From IMG/VR virus record IMGVR_UViG_3300005664_000112, positions 1-21,919 of that record: DNA of 21,919 nt; one strand, given 5' to 3'. The position numbers and the translations under genes are program-made. Shown piece by piece: positions 7,105 to 14,917 of the stretch. The stretch is from a virus. The first letter of the stretch is position 1. The number at the start of each line of letters is the position of its first letter. The notes under the pieces are model-generated. The model made no database searches, was not told the DNA's origin, and saw only the letters and a program-made list of their open reading frames with translations.

Positions 7105-7925
7105 AAGTGCTCTTTACCGGACGCGGTACCAGCGGTAGCTGGCAGATTCGCGGCGTGCAGCTTGGTGAAGCCCTGGGCGCTGATGTGCAGCCGATGGTGA
7201 GTAAAACTTCCGCTGATGTCGTGATCGCGGTGAAGCGAATTCCGGACCAGCTACTCAGGGCCATCAGGGGCAGCTTTGTTGTTTGGGATGTCGTCGATGC
7301 ATGGCCACAGCCCCATGGTAATGACTGGACTGAGGGCGCTTGCAAGGCATGGCTCGATGCCGAGTTCGCCAGGATCAGACCCAATGCCATCATCGCCGCC
7401 ACGCAACAAATGGCAAATGACTGCGCCCATTTTGGTGTGCCGGTTTTGTGGTTGCCGCATCATCATCGCCCTGACATAGAGCTGAATCCTATTCGAGACC
7501 GGATCCTGAAAATTGGGTATGAGGGGGCCGCGAATTACATTGCACCGTGGTTGCCTGCTATCCAATCAGAATGCCAGCGAATTGGCGCAGAGTTTGTGCT
7601 CAGTCCCCGCTCACTTGCTGATCTCGATATCGTCCTCGCGTTGAGAGGCTCCTCAGGATACGCGCCGCGCAATTGGAAATCCGGTGTCAAGCTGGCCAAT
7701 GCTCAGGGCAGCGCGACCCCGTGGGTTGGCTGCCGAGAAGCTGGTTACATCGAAACAGCATCTGGTGGCGAAGAATGGGCAGACACCGTTGGCGAGCTGG
7801 CTGCAGCAATTCGTTTGTTTCAAGAATGGGAAGCGCGCGCGGTGGCCTCTGAAGCGTTGCGGACGCGGGCGTTTACGGTCGAAAAGGCTGCGGCGGAATT
7901 GCGCGGGTTTTTGAATGGATTGTGA
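7101..7925 (+). CDS. putative GT-B glycosyltransferase
   Basis: The 274-residue protein begins KVLFTGRGTSGSWQIRGVQLG, a GT-B-style N-terminal strand and loop. DVVIAVKRIPDQLLRA and VVWDVVDAWPQP follow, then AATQQMANDCAHFGVPVLWL. The C-terminal half contains SPRSLADLDIVLALR and WKSGVKLANAQGSATPWVG, ending near REAGYIE. The 'K-x-A-N-A-x-G-x-P' block resembles the donor-binding loop of GT4-like enzymes that read a nucleotide-sugar. The C-terminus is an alpha-helical tail. GTG at 7101 overlaps the methyltransferase stop (GTGA). No signal peptide or membrane segment is visible, so it is probably cytosolic. Confidence 0.68.
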   Translation: MKVLFTGRGTSGSWQIRGVQLGEALGADVQPMVSKTSADVVIAVKRIPDQLLRAIRGSFVVWDVVDAWPQPHGNDWTEGACKAWLDAEFARIRPNAIIAATQQMANDCAHFGVPVLWLPHHHRPDIELNPIRDRILKIGYEGAANYIAPWLPAIQSECQRIGAEFVLSPRSLADLDIVLALRGSSGYAPRNWKSGVKLANAQGSATPWVGCREAGYIETASGGEEWADTVGELAAAIRLFQEWEARAVASEALRTRAFTVEKAAAELRGFLNGL

Positions 7926-8706
7926 GGTCATTCTCCAGCCAAGAACGTCGCGGCGTGGCGAGAAGATATTGCGCGCAATGGTCGAGACAGCGACGCCAGC
8001 TGGCGTGTCTGTCTATCTATCCAGTGAATGGAAAGGCCGCTCAGAATGGCTCATGAGCTACGGATTGGGCCACGTTGGGCGTAGACCATGGATCAACGAT
8101 CACCTGCGTGCTGGTGGCCACCTTATAGGATGGGATCTCGGTTATTGGGGCCGTGACACCCCAGTGAACTTCAGCATGCGCCTGACAATCGATGCTGATC
8201 ATCCACACCGTTTAATCAAGACAATGCCACCTGAACGCTTTGATAACGCCGGTATCAACCTGCGCAATGATGCGGATTCAGCTGGGCCAATTATCTTGGT
8301 AGGCCAAGGCCGCAAGCAGCGGAAATTCATTGGCAGTGGGGGGCCAGACTGGGAAACCAAGAAGCTGGCTGACCTCCGCGTTCGCTATCCAGGTAAAAAA
8401 ATCCTCTATCGGCCGAAGGTGCCAGGCGAGTCTCTACGGAGCTGCAAAAACGCATCCGGCAGTATTGAGCAGGCAATCGAGGGGGCTTCACTCGTCGTCT
8501 GCAGTCACTCGAATGTGGCAGTGGATGCATGCATTGCAGGAATTCCAGTCGAGTGTGAAGACGGCGCGGCATACGCGTTGTACAAAAACAATCATGCACC
8601 CACCACTGAACAGCGCCTGGAATTTCTTCGCGCTCTTGCGTGGTGGCAGTGGACTCCATGTGAGTCGCTGCAGGCATGGAAACACATCATCGGAGTTCTT
8701 TCATGA
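7915..8706 (+). CDS. putative capsule-synthesis-like glycosyltransferase (paralogue of the gene at 5886)
   Basis: The 263-residue protein contains AGGHLIGWDLGYWGRD near 66-81, PIILVGQGRKQRKFIG near 125-140, GKKILYRPKVPG, and a C-terminal region with SLVVCSHSNVAVDACIAGIP (192-211), V and E, then RLEFLRALAWWQWT (234-247). The 'SHSNVAVDA...GIPV' loop resembles the donor-site end of KpsC/S and related capsule transferases. The final block matches the 5886 product almost residue by residue (LE, R, LAW, QWT). It overlaps the previous gene by 11 nt and the next by ATGA. Transferase activity is inferred from fold resemblance; a sugar-binding, non-catalytic role is possible. Confidence 0.62.
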   Translation: MDCEVILQPRTSRRGEKILRAMVETATPAGVSVYLSSEWKGRSEWLMSYGLGHVGRRPWINDHLRAGGHLIGWDLGYWGRDTPVNFSMRLTIDADHPHRLIKTMPPERFDNAGINLRNDADSAGPIILVGQGRKQRKFIGSGGPDWETKKLADLRVRYPGKKILYRPKVPGESLRSCKNASGSIEQAIEGASLVVCSHSNVAVDACIAGIPVECEDGAAYALYKNNHAPTTEQRLEFLRALAWWQWTPCESLQAWKHIIGVLS

Positions 8707-9359
8707 TCAAATTGTTCTGCGGATATGATGCACGCGAAGCTGTCGGGTTTCATGTTTTCGTGTCATCGGTTCTAACGCGGACAAGTAGGCCACTATCCAT
8801 CATCCCTCTCGCGTTAAATGGATTGCCTACAGGGAGCAACAATTTCACGCTCTCGCGTTTTCTGGTTCCGTATTTGATGGGATATAAGGGCCACGCAATC
8901 TTTGCTGATGCCGCTGATATGTTGGCGTTGGCTGATATCGAAGAATTGGATTCGTTATTCGATCCATCGTATGCGGTGCAGGTCGTCAAGCGGCCCGATT
9001 ATGAGAGCAGGCATGCGCGCAAATACATTGGTACGCCACTGGAGTGTAGCCAGAGCAACTATCACCGCAAAAACTGGGCGAGTCTGATGATCATCAATTG
9101 TGAGCATCACGCATGGCAGTGGGTGAATCCTGTGAGCATCGCAAACACAAGCCCCCTCTACCTTCTGCAGCTAAGTTTTTGCGGTGATGCAATTGGTGAG
9201 CTGCCACCCCGCTGGAATGTGCTTGCTGATGAAGGCGATGATATCGAGGAGGCTGCGATTCTGCATTGGACTGCCGGCATCCCGGCCATCCAGTACTATG
9301 CGGATGCGCCAGCTGCTAGTGCTTGGCTTGATGAAGCTGTCGACATGCTGAGGATCTGA
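8703..9359 (+). CDS. GT8-like GT-A glycosyltransferase
   Basis: The 218-residue protein opens IKLFCGYDAREAVGFHVFV, typical of phage and bacterial GT8-like enzymes, and continues FTLSRFLVPYLMGYKGHAIF. The metal-site region is FADAADMLALADIEEL, with D69 and D72 in a DxxD arrangement, close to the DxD-type site of GT-A enzymes. Conserved HRKNWASLMIIN and HWTAGIPA blocks follow. ATG at 8703 overlaps the previous stop (ATGA) and has GGAG at 8692-8695 with 7-nt spacing; an upstream in-frame ATG at 8676 lacks that support. It ends the sugar block, one nt before the gp10-like gene. Donor and acceptor are unknown. Confidence 0.8.
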   Translation: MIKLFCGYDAREAVGFHVFVSSVLTRTSRPLSIIPLALNGLPTGSNNFTLSRFLVPYLMGYKGHAIFADAADMLALADIEELDSLFDPSYAVQVVKRPDYESRHARKYIGTPLECSQSNYHRKNWASLMIINCEHHAWQWVNPVSIANTSPLYLLQLSFCGDAIGELPPRWNVLADEGDDIEEAAILHWTAGIPAIQYYADAPAASAWLDEAVDMLRI

Positions 9360-9360
9360 A

Positions 9361-9816
9361 ATGGATTCAGTGACGTTCAAGCTCAGCGGCATTGATGATT
9401 TGGTTATCAAGCTGCGGAATGCGAATAATGAAACCAAGTACAAGGGTGGTCGATCGGCTCTCAGAAAAGCAGCAAACCTTGTTGCAATTCAAGCACGAAA
9501 AAATGCAAAACAACTCGATGATCCGGATACTGGCCGTAGCATAGCGCGTAACGTCGCTCTGCGTTGGAACGGTCGGTTGTTTAAGCGCACAGGGGATATC
9601 GGATTCAGAGTAGGGATACGGCACGGTGCCGTGTTGAGCAAAGATCCTGAAACGGGCGTCAATGCGCCAACACCTCACTGGCGTTTACTTGAGTTTGGCA
9701 CTGAGAAGATGCAGGCCCGGCCATTTTTCCGTCGAGCGCTGTCAGAGCGAGTCGATGACGTGATATCCAAGTTTGCTGCCGAATACACCGAAGAACTCAG
9801 CAAGGCGATTGAATAA
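9361..9816 (+). CDS. HK97 gp10-like head-tail completion protein
   Basis: The 151-residue protein has the HK97-gp10 family pattern: a start with KLSGIDDLVIKLRN, the basic helix GGRSALRKAANLVAIQARKN, a central beta region, then HWRLLEFGTEKMQARPFFRR and a C-terminal helix. The 'LEFGT...ARPF' motif is the most diagnostic. Proteins of this family help finish the neck or tail terminator end of siphophage tails. ATG at 9361 has TGAGGA at 9349-9354. The stop codon TAA shares its last A with the next ATG. The sugar block has separated it from the head-closure gene. Confidence 0.88.
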   Translation: MDSVTFKLSGIDDLVIKLRNANNETKYKGGRSALRKAANLVAIQARKNAKQLDDPDTGRSIARNVALRWNGRLFKRTGDIGFRVGIRHGAVLSKDPETGVNAPTPHWRLLEFGTEKMQARPFFRRALSERVDDVISKFAAEYTEELSKAIE

Positions 9817-10181
9817 TGTTTCCGCCTATTTTCGAAGTATGCGCTGCCAATGCTGCCGTCACTGCTCTGCTTGGATCGGTCCCCACCAGGCTGTACAAAT
9901 TTGGCGAGGCTCCTCAAGGTGTACAGCTGCCATATGCAGTCTGGCAGACCATAGGAGGGTTTCCGCAAAACTACTTGGATTCAGCGCCTGATGCTGACCA
10001 GTTTTCTATTCAGATCGATGTTTACGCAAGCACAGCTGATTCTGCGACGGCAGTAGCCCAAGCGATCAGGAATGCAATTCAGCGACGTGCAAACATCGTC
10101 TCATGGGGCGGTACAGACCGAGACCCAAGCACCAGAAATTTTCGTTATGGATTTTCCGTTGATTGGATAGTCCGACGCTAA
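9816..10181 (+). CDS. DUF3168 tail completion/terminator protein
   Basis: The 121-residue protein shows DUF3168 features: an opening FPPIFEVCAANAAVTALLG, LYKFGEAPQGVQLPYAVWQT, the DADQFSIQIDVYA strand followed by a helix of small residues, and a terminal strand ending FSVDWIVRR. This family includes lambda gpU-like and HK97-type terminator proteins that cap the head-proximal end of the tail. The start overlaps the previous stop by one base (TAATG). A terminator-like hairpin follows 19 nt after its stop. Confidence 0.87.
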   Translation: MFPPIFEVCAANAAVTALLGSVPTRLYKFGEAPQGVQLPYAVWQTIGGFPQNYLDSAPDADQFSIQIDVYASTADSATAVAQAIRNAIQRRANIVSWGGTDRDPSTRNFRYGFSVDWIVRR

Positions 10182-10200
10182 AACCGAGCACCACCACCAG

Positions 10201-10222
10201 CCCGCCATGTGCGGGTTTTTTT
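10201..10222 (+). terminator. terminator-like hairpin before the tail tube gene
   Basis: CCCGC (10201-10205) and GCGGG (10211-10215) form a 5-bp stem with a CATGT loop, followed by seven T at 10216-10222. It lies between the tail completion gene and the tail tube gene, a placement like the hairpin before the capsid. No promoter motif is evident in 10182-10247. Confidence 0.72.
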
Positions 10223-10247
10223 ATGCCTGCAATTCAGGAGACATGCT

Positions 10248-10757
10248 ATGTCAATTTTGACTCAAGGCACCCAGCTGTTTGTCATCGATCCCGCATATGA
10301 CAGCAACGGCGCGGGCGTCCGTGAAATCGAGTGCATTACCTCTTTCAATCCCGGTGGCAACCCTGCGGATCAAATCGAGGATACCTGCCTCTCAGCTACG
10401 ACTCGCAGCTATCGCCCCGGCCTGCGCACTCCTGGCCAGGCCACTGGGACGCTCAACGCTGACCCCAACAACCAGAGCCACTTGCGCCTTTATGAATTCA
10501 GCGAATCGGACCCGTCTCCGGTGCTTGATTTCGTTATCGGCTGGTCTGATGGCCCTCTGGACGTGAACAACAACCCCACGGCGCTGCCTACTCTCGATGG
10601 CAGCGACGAGTTTGTGTTGCCGACCACTAGAACTTGGTATCGCTTTAGTGGCTATGTATCGGACTTCCCGTTCGATTTCACGGCCAACACTGTCGTGACC
10701 ACCAACTTCACGATTCAGCGCTCTGGCCGTGGTTACTGGATCCAGAGGGCTGTTTAA
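10248..10757 (+). CDS. major tail tube protein
   Basis: The 169-residue protein is the likely tail tube subunit. It has [14 protein letters not shown] at the start, [20 protein letters not shown] and [20 protein letters not shown], and beta-rich C-terminal segments ([28 protein letters not shown]), all typical of lambda gpV-like tail tube families. ATG at 10248 is chosen because AGGAG at 10236-10240 is 7 nt upstream; an in-frame ATG at 10223, or 10209 farther back, would read through the terminator-like hairpin. Its place before the chaperone pair is the standard tail order. Confidence 0.9.
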   Translation: MSILTQGTQLFVIDPAYDSNGAGVREIECITSFNPGGNPADQIEDTCLSATTRSYRPGLRTPGQATGTLNADPNNQSHLRLYEFSESDPSPVLDFVIGWSDGPLDVNNNPTALPTLDGSDEFVLPTTRTWYRFSGYVSDFPFDFTANTVVTTNFTIQRSGRGYWIQRAV

Positions 10758-10760
10758 TCA

Positions 10761-11111
10761 ATGAAACTGTCAATCGATAGCTTGCAGGCAGTTGGCGCGT
10801 TCACGGGCGCGCCGGTGGAGCGGGAGATCAAATGGCAGCAGGGTGAAGAGGAATTGACGGCGACGGTTTACGTCCGCCGTCTCTCCTACAACTCAGCGCT
10901 TGAGGATTTGAAGTCTCTCGCAAGAAAAACAGAGGCCGCTGCCGGCCGTATTGCGTCCTGCATTTGCGATGAAAATGGCAAGGCTGTTTTCACCGTTGAG
11001 GATGTGACCGGGGAGGCTGATCCTCAGCGTGGTCCCTTGAACTCAGAGCTTACCTTTGCGCTTCTTGGTGTCATCGCTGAGGTCAATTCCGAGGGAAAGA
11101 CAAAGAGCTGA
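10761..11111 (+). CDS. tail assembly chaperone, zero-frame (lambda gpG-like) product
   Basis: The 116-residue protein binds the tape measure and recruits tube subunits. It contains FTGAPVEREIKWQQGEEELT, a YVRRLSYNSALEDL helix entry, and ELTFALLGVIAEVNSEGKTK at the end. Position between tail tube and tape measure fits gpG-like chaperones. The last codons carry a G GGA AAG slippery site at 11093-11099, four codons before the TGA at 11109-11111. Some ribosomes should shift to -1 and make the longer gpGT-like protein described separately. Confidence 0.88.
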   Translation: MKLSIDSLQAVGAFTGAPVEREIKWQQGEEELTATVYVRRLSYNSALEDLKSLARKTEAAAGRIASCICDENGKAVFTVEDVTGEADPQRGPLNSELTFALLGVIAEVNSEGKTKS

Positions 11112-11146
11112 CGCAAGAGGACGAGTTTTGGTGCGAGCTCGTCCTC
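11093..11146 (+). promoter_or_regulatory. programmed -1 ribosomal frameshift signal
   Basis: G GGA AAG (11093-11099) is in the correct phase of the zero frame (codons GAG GGA AAG) and is the same heptamer used by lambda G/T. The zero-frame stop is at 11109-11111. A perfect 9-bp inverted repeat follows: GAGGACGAG (11117-11125) and CTCGTCCTC (11138-11146) with a 12-nt loop. The 17-nt gap from heptamer to stem is longer than the usual short spacer, so a stimulatory role is plausible, not certain. Confidence 0.87.
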
Positions 11147-11401
11147 AGTGGCGTTGGTGGCCGCACGATTGCGGAGGCCAAGGAGCGGATCAGCTTTGTG
11201 GAATATATGCAGTGGGTCAGGTTTCGCAATAAACGCGGAACCTTAAATACCCCGTTTCGCCTTGAAATGTGTATTGCCCAGCTATGTGCACTCACAGCCA
11301 ATCTACACAGCAAGGATGGCGGGTGGACACAGCGGGATTTTTCGCCGCACATGGATGAACCGGCTTTAACGCTCGAAGAAGCAATGAGGACTTGGAACTA
11401 G
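11099..11401 (+). CDS. frameshift extension (lambda gpT-like) of the tail assembly chaperone
   Basis: This is the -1 frame part of the fused chaperone. Shifting at the heptamer joins 113 zero-frame residues to 100 residues starting DKELTQEDEF and ending TWN at the TAG at 11399-11401, giving about 213 residues. The extension has RTIAEAKERIS, a WVRFRNKRGTLN block and IAQLCALTANLHS, matching T-domain proteins that contact the tape measure. No good start codon with a ribosome site exists in this frame. A GTG at 11198 is internal. It ends immediately before the tape measure ATG. Confidence 0.88.
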   Translation, partial: DKELTQEDEFWCELVLSGVGGRTIAEAKERISFVEYMQWVRFRNKRGTLNTPFRLEMCIAQLCALTANLHSKDGGWTQRDFSPHMDEPALTLEEAMRTWN

Positions 11402-14400
11402 ATGGCAACCAGATCACTAGGTGTTTTGACGCTCGATGTCATAGCCAAGACAGGCAATTTCACTGCTGGCATGGGGCAGGTAGAACGCGCCAGCAAGAAG
11501 GCCTCTGCAGCAGTCGCGAGAACATCAGGACAGGCTACAGCCAGCGTTCAAGCCCTTGGCGATCAAAGTGTAAAGACCGCGCATGAGGTGGCTACTCTGG
11601 GCACGGCTCTGAGCAGTATTGCCGCCCCAATTGCAGCTTTCCTTGGCACTCAGCAAATCGCCCGAGCTGCTGATGAATGGACGAATATCAGCAACAGGCT
11701 GAAGCTTGTCACTGAATCCTCTGCCGGGCTGGCACAGGCCCAAGAAAACGTTTTCAGGATAGCTCAGGAAGCCCGCGCGCCACTTGCTGAAACTGCCGAG
11801 CTCTACCAACGCATTGCCTCGAATGCGGAGGAGCTGCGTTTGAGCTCTGATGGTGTTGCCGGGATTGTCTCGACGATCAGCAAGACCCTGGCAATCAGCG
11901 GTGCAAATGCAGAGTCAGCCCAGGCCGCATTGGTGCAGCTGGGTCAGGCTTTTGCCAGTGGAGTACTCCGCGGCGAGGAATTCAACTCGGTCATGGAGCA
12001 AACTCCGGCCCTGGCGAAAACCATCGCTGATGGGCTTGGCGTCACAATCGGCAAGCTGCGGACAATGGCCAATGACGGGAAGCTGACGGCAGATGTTGTC
12101 GTTGGTGCCCTCGAGAAACAGTCAAAAGCAGTCGATGAGCAATTCGGCAAGATAGCTCCGACAATAAGCCAGTCTTTGACCACGGTGAACAATTCGTTCA
12201 CCAAGATGATTGGCACAATGGACCAATCGCTAGGAGCATCCACCGCAATAGCTGATGCCATTATTGGCGTTGCCGGCGCTATGGATTACTTAGCAGAAAA
12301 TTCCGGAATTGTTGAAAAAGCGCTTGGTCTTGGCGTGGCGGTTGCTGGCGGCAAGGCTGTTGGTGCACTTGTCCAGATGGTCAAAGCTGCTCAGGCCAAT
12401 GCGGCAGCGACAAAAGCGGCGGCCGGTGCTGCAGCCCAGAAGGCATTTACAGACCAAAAAGCGGCGCTTGCAACACTGGCTGTGGTGAAGGCGGAACAAC
12501 AGAGGGCCATCGCTGCCGTTGCCGCTGTAAATGCTGAGAACGCGGCGACCAAGGCCCGCCAAGTTCAGGAAATAACCCGGCTTCGGTCGGTGCAATCTGC
12601 CATCGCCGCTGAGCTTGAGCTTGAGCAGGTGCGTCACAAGGCCCAGATCACCGATATGGGGCGGCAGCAATCAGTGGCCCGAATGGCAGAGCTCAGGCTA
12701 TCTGAGGTCGCCATCATCAAGCAATTGCAGGCCGCTGAAGCATCGCTGGCGGTCACTACTCAAGCCAATTCTGCGAAGGCCATCGCGGCGCTCGAAGCCC
12801 GGCGAATTGCGACTATCAACGTGGCCACGGCTGAGGCTGCGGCGACGGCCGCCACCGGGGCGCGTGGCGCTGCCATGCTGGCCAGTGCCTCAGCTGCGTC
12901 ACTGGGCGCTGCAGCCCTTGGCAAGGTGGCGGCCGCTGGTCGTGGGTTGGTTGGTGTGCTTGGTGGGCCTGTGGGGCTGATTGTGACGCTGGGGCTGGCG
13001 GCCACGGCGTTTGTGGACTTTGGCGAAAGTGCTGAAAAGGGATTCGACGCCGCTGCTGCAGCTGCGACAAAAGCTGATGAGCGGGTGAGAAATCTCAGCA
13101 AGCAGATCCTGGCGAATGACCTCAAGATCAACGTCGATACAGCATCATTTGACCAGATCGGTGATGCCATAAAGCGCGCTGAGAAAGACCTTGAGCAGCT
13201 GGAGAGCCAGCGCGATCGCATGCAGGATATCCTGTCGAGTGATGTGCCACAGATTGGCCCCAATCAGGTCACTCAGGAATCTTTGACTGCCACAGAGGAA
13301 AAGATCAATGCCCTGACATCTGCGCTTGGCAAGCTGCAGAAGGCACAGGGATCCAGCCGTTTCAAGAGCATCGACGATGCTCAGAAATACCTCGAGACGC
13401 TGGACAAGCAGAACCTCAAACTTCAAGACCTCTCTGAGAAAGAGGAAGCGCTGAATTGGCTGAAGAAAAACAGCATTGATATCAATAGCGAGATCGCAAC
13501 GAAGATCCTTGCTCAGGCTGAAGCCAATGACAAGCTGAACGACTCCAAGAAGGAAACCAAAAAGGAAGACAAGGACCAAGAGTCTCGCATCAAACGCATT
13601 GCCAGCAAATATCAGTCCTACGTCGAGACACTTCAAACACAGATAACCAAGGTCGAGAAGATGACGGCGGCAGAAAAGCTGCTGTTTGATATTCAGGCCG
13701 GCCGCCTCAACGGCATCAACGAAAAACAACGTGAAAACCTTGTGGCGCTTGCTGCTGAAGTCGACGCCAAGAAAGAGCTGGCCAAAGTTGAAAAAGACCT
13801 CAGGAAAATTGCAAATTTCCAGGGTGCAGCGAATGATGAAACCGCTGGGGCAAAAGAGAACTATCGCATTCAACTTGCCACTTTTGGCCTTGGAGAAAAG
13901 CAAGCCGAGCGCATGCGAGAGCGTATAGCTCTTGAGCAGGAATTTGCCCGAAAACGCGAAGAGCTACTAAACCAGCGCAATACTGGTGGTATCAACGAAA
14001 GCGTCTACGCGGAAGAAACCAAGATCCTTGAGGATTCTCTTGGCCAACGCAAGGCCATGCAAGAGGACTATTATGCCGCCATAGATGCCGCTCAGCGAGA
14101 TTGGACGAACGGGGCTAGCCGCGCATTAGATGATTACGCTGATAGAGCAAATAACGTTGCTGGTCAGGTAGAGAGTGCTCTCGGTGGGGCGCTTGAAAAC
14201 CTTACGCAAGGGTTTTCGGAAGCTGCAGCAAAATCCATTCTCTGGGCTGAGGATTTTGACTCGGCAATGAAGGGAATCGCCAGATCCATTCTGGAGAATG
14301 TCCTCAGCGCTTTGATTGAGCTGGGCGCTAGGTACGCAGTGAACGCCGCTCTTGAGATCGCAGGAGTGCAAGCAGTAGCGACTGCAAAAACGGCCGCTGC

Positions 14401-14917
14401 TGCTCAGGTATCCGGTGCTCAGATTGCAGCTATTACGTCAACATCAAGTGTGGCCCAGGTGGCGACCGCCACAAACACAGCAACTCAAACCGCTGCAGCA
14501 ACGCAAACCACAGCAGCATGGACACCAGCCGCCACAGCCGCGTCTATCGGCTCATTCGGCACGGCTGCTGCAGTTGGCTTGGCTGCAGTGATTGCTGCTA
14601 TCGCTATGGCAAAGGGCGGATTCAAGAAGGGTGGATATACCGGCAACGGCAGCGCAGATGATGTTGCCGGTGTAGTGCACGGGAAAGAATTTGTTTTCGA
14701 CGCGGCATCCACAAGCCGGATCGGTGTTGCAAACCTCGAGAAACTTCGATCAGGCCGCGACAACATTGGCAAGCCGGGAGCGGCATCTACAAGCGATGGC
14801 CGCGGCGTTCGGCAGACAGTAGTCAATCAGGTGTTCAATGTTAAAACACCAGACGCTGATTCATTTAGAATGAGTCAGCGCCAGTTATTAAAACGAGCTA
14901 AGCGAAGCATTGCATGA
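11402..14917 (+). CDS. tail tape measure protein
   Basis: The 1171-residue protein sets tail length and is ejected with DNA. Its N-terminal third (about residues 75-285) is the TMP_2-like domain: IARAADEWTNISNRLKLVT, PLAETAELYQRIASN, RGEEFNSVMEQTPALAKTIA, TISQSLTTVNNSFTKMIG. Ala/Glu-rich coiled-coil regions follow. Hydrophobic stretches near 500-540 (LVGVLGGPVGLIVTLGLA) and 1050-1070 (AAVGLAAVIAAIAMA) could be membrane-active during DNA entry. The C-terminus has a Gly-rich GGFKKGGYTGNG and VVHGKEFVFDAA, common in these proteins. At about 1.5 angstrom per residue the tail would be roughly 175 nm (inference). GAGGA lies 11 nt before ATG, directly after the chaperone stop. Confidence 0.95.
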   Translation: MATRSLGVLTLDVIAKTGNFTAGMGQVERASKKASAAVARTSGQATASVQALGDQSVKTAHEVATLGTALSSIAAPIAAFLGTQQIARAADEWTNISNRLKLVTESSAGLAQAQENVFRIAQEARAPLAETAELYQRIASNAEELRLSSDGVAGIVSTISKTLAISGANAESAQAALVQLGQAFASGVLRGEEFNSVMEQTPALAKTIADGLGVTIGKLRTMANDGKLTADVVVGALEKQSKAVDEQFGKIAPTISQSLTTVNNSFTKMIGTMDQSLGASTAIADAIIGVAGAMDYLAENSGIVEKALGLGVAVAGGKAVGALVQMVKAAQANAAATKAAAGAAAQKAFTDQKAALATLAVVKAEQQRAIAAVAAVNAENAATKARQVQEITRLRSVQSAIAAELELEQVRHKAQITDMGRQQSVARMAELRLSEVAIIKQLQAAEASLAVTTQANSAKAIAALEARRIATINVATAEAAATAATGARGAAMLASASAASLGAAALGKVAAAGRGLVGVLGGPVGLIVTLGLAATAFVDFGESAEKGFDAAAAAATKADERVRNLSKQILANDLKINVDTASFDQIGDAIKRAEKDLEQLESQRDRMQDILSSDVPQIGPNQVTQESLTATEEKINALTSALGKLQKAQGSSRFKSIDDAQKYLETLDKQNLKLQDLSEKEEALNWLKKNSIDINSEIATKILAQAEANDKLNDSKKETKKEDKDQESRIKRIASKYQSYVETLQTQITKVEKMTAAEKLLFDIQAGRLNGINEKQRENLVALAAEVDAKKELAKVEKDLRKIANFQGAANDETAGAKENYRIQLATFGLGEKQAERMRERIALEQEFARKREELLNQRNTGGINESVYAEETKILEDSLGQRKAMQEDYYAAIDAAQRDWTNGASRALDDYADRANNVAGQVESALGGALENLTQGFSEAAAKSILWAEDFDSAMKGIARSILENVLSALIELGARYAVNAALEIAGVQAVATAKTAAAAQVSGAQIAAITSTSSVAQVATATNTATQTAAATQTTAAWTPAATAASIGSFGTAAAVGLAAVIAAIAMAKGGFKKGGYTGNGSADDVAGVVHGKEFVFDAASTSRIGVANLEKLRSGRDNIGKPGAASTSDGRGVRQTVVNQVFNVKTPDADSFRMSQRQLLKRAKRSIA

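Noticed and set aside
12760-13263. Minus-strand Ala/Ser-rich reading frame opposite the tape measure
   Set aside because: Its composition follows from the Ala-rich + strand gene, and it shows no start signal.
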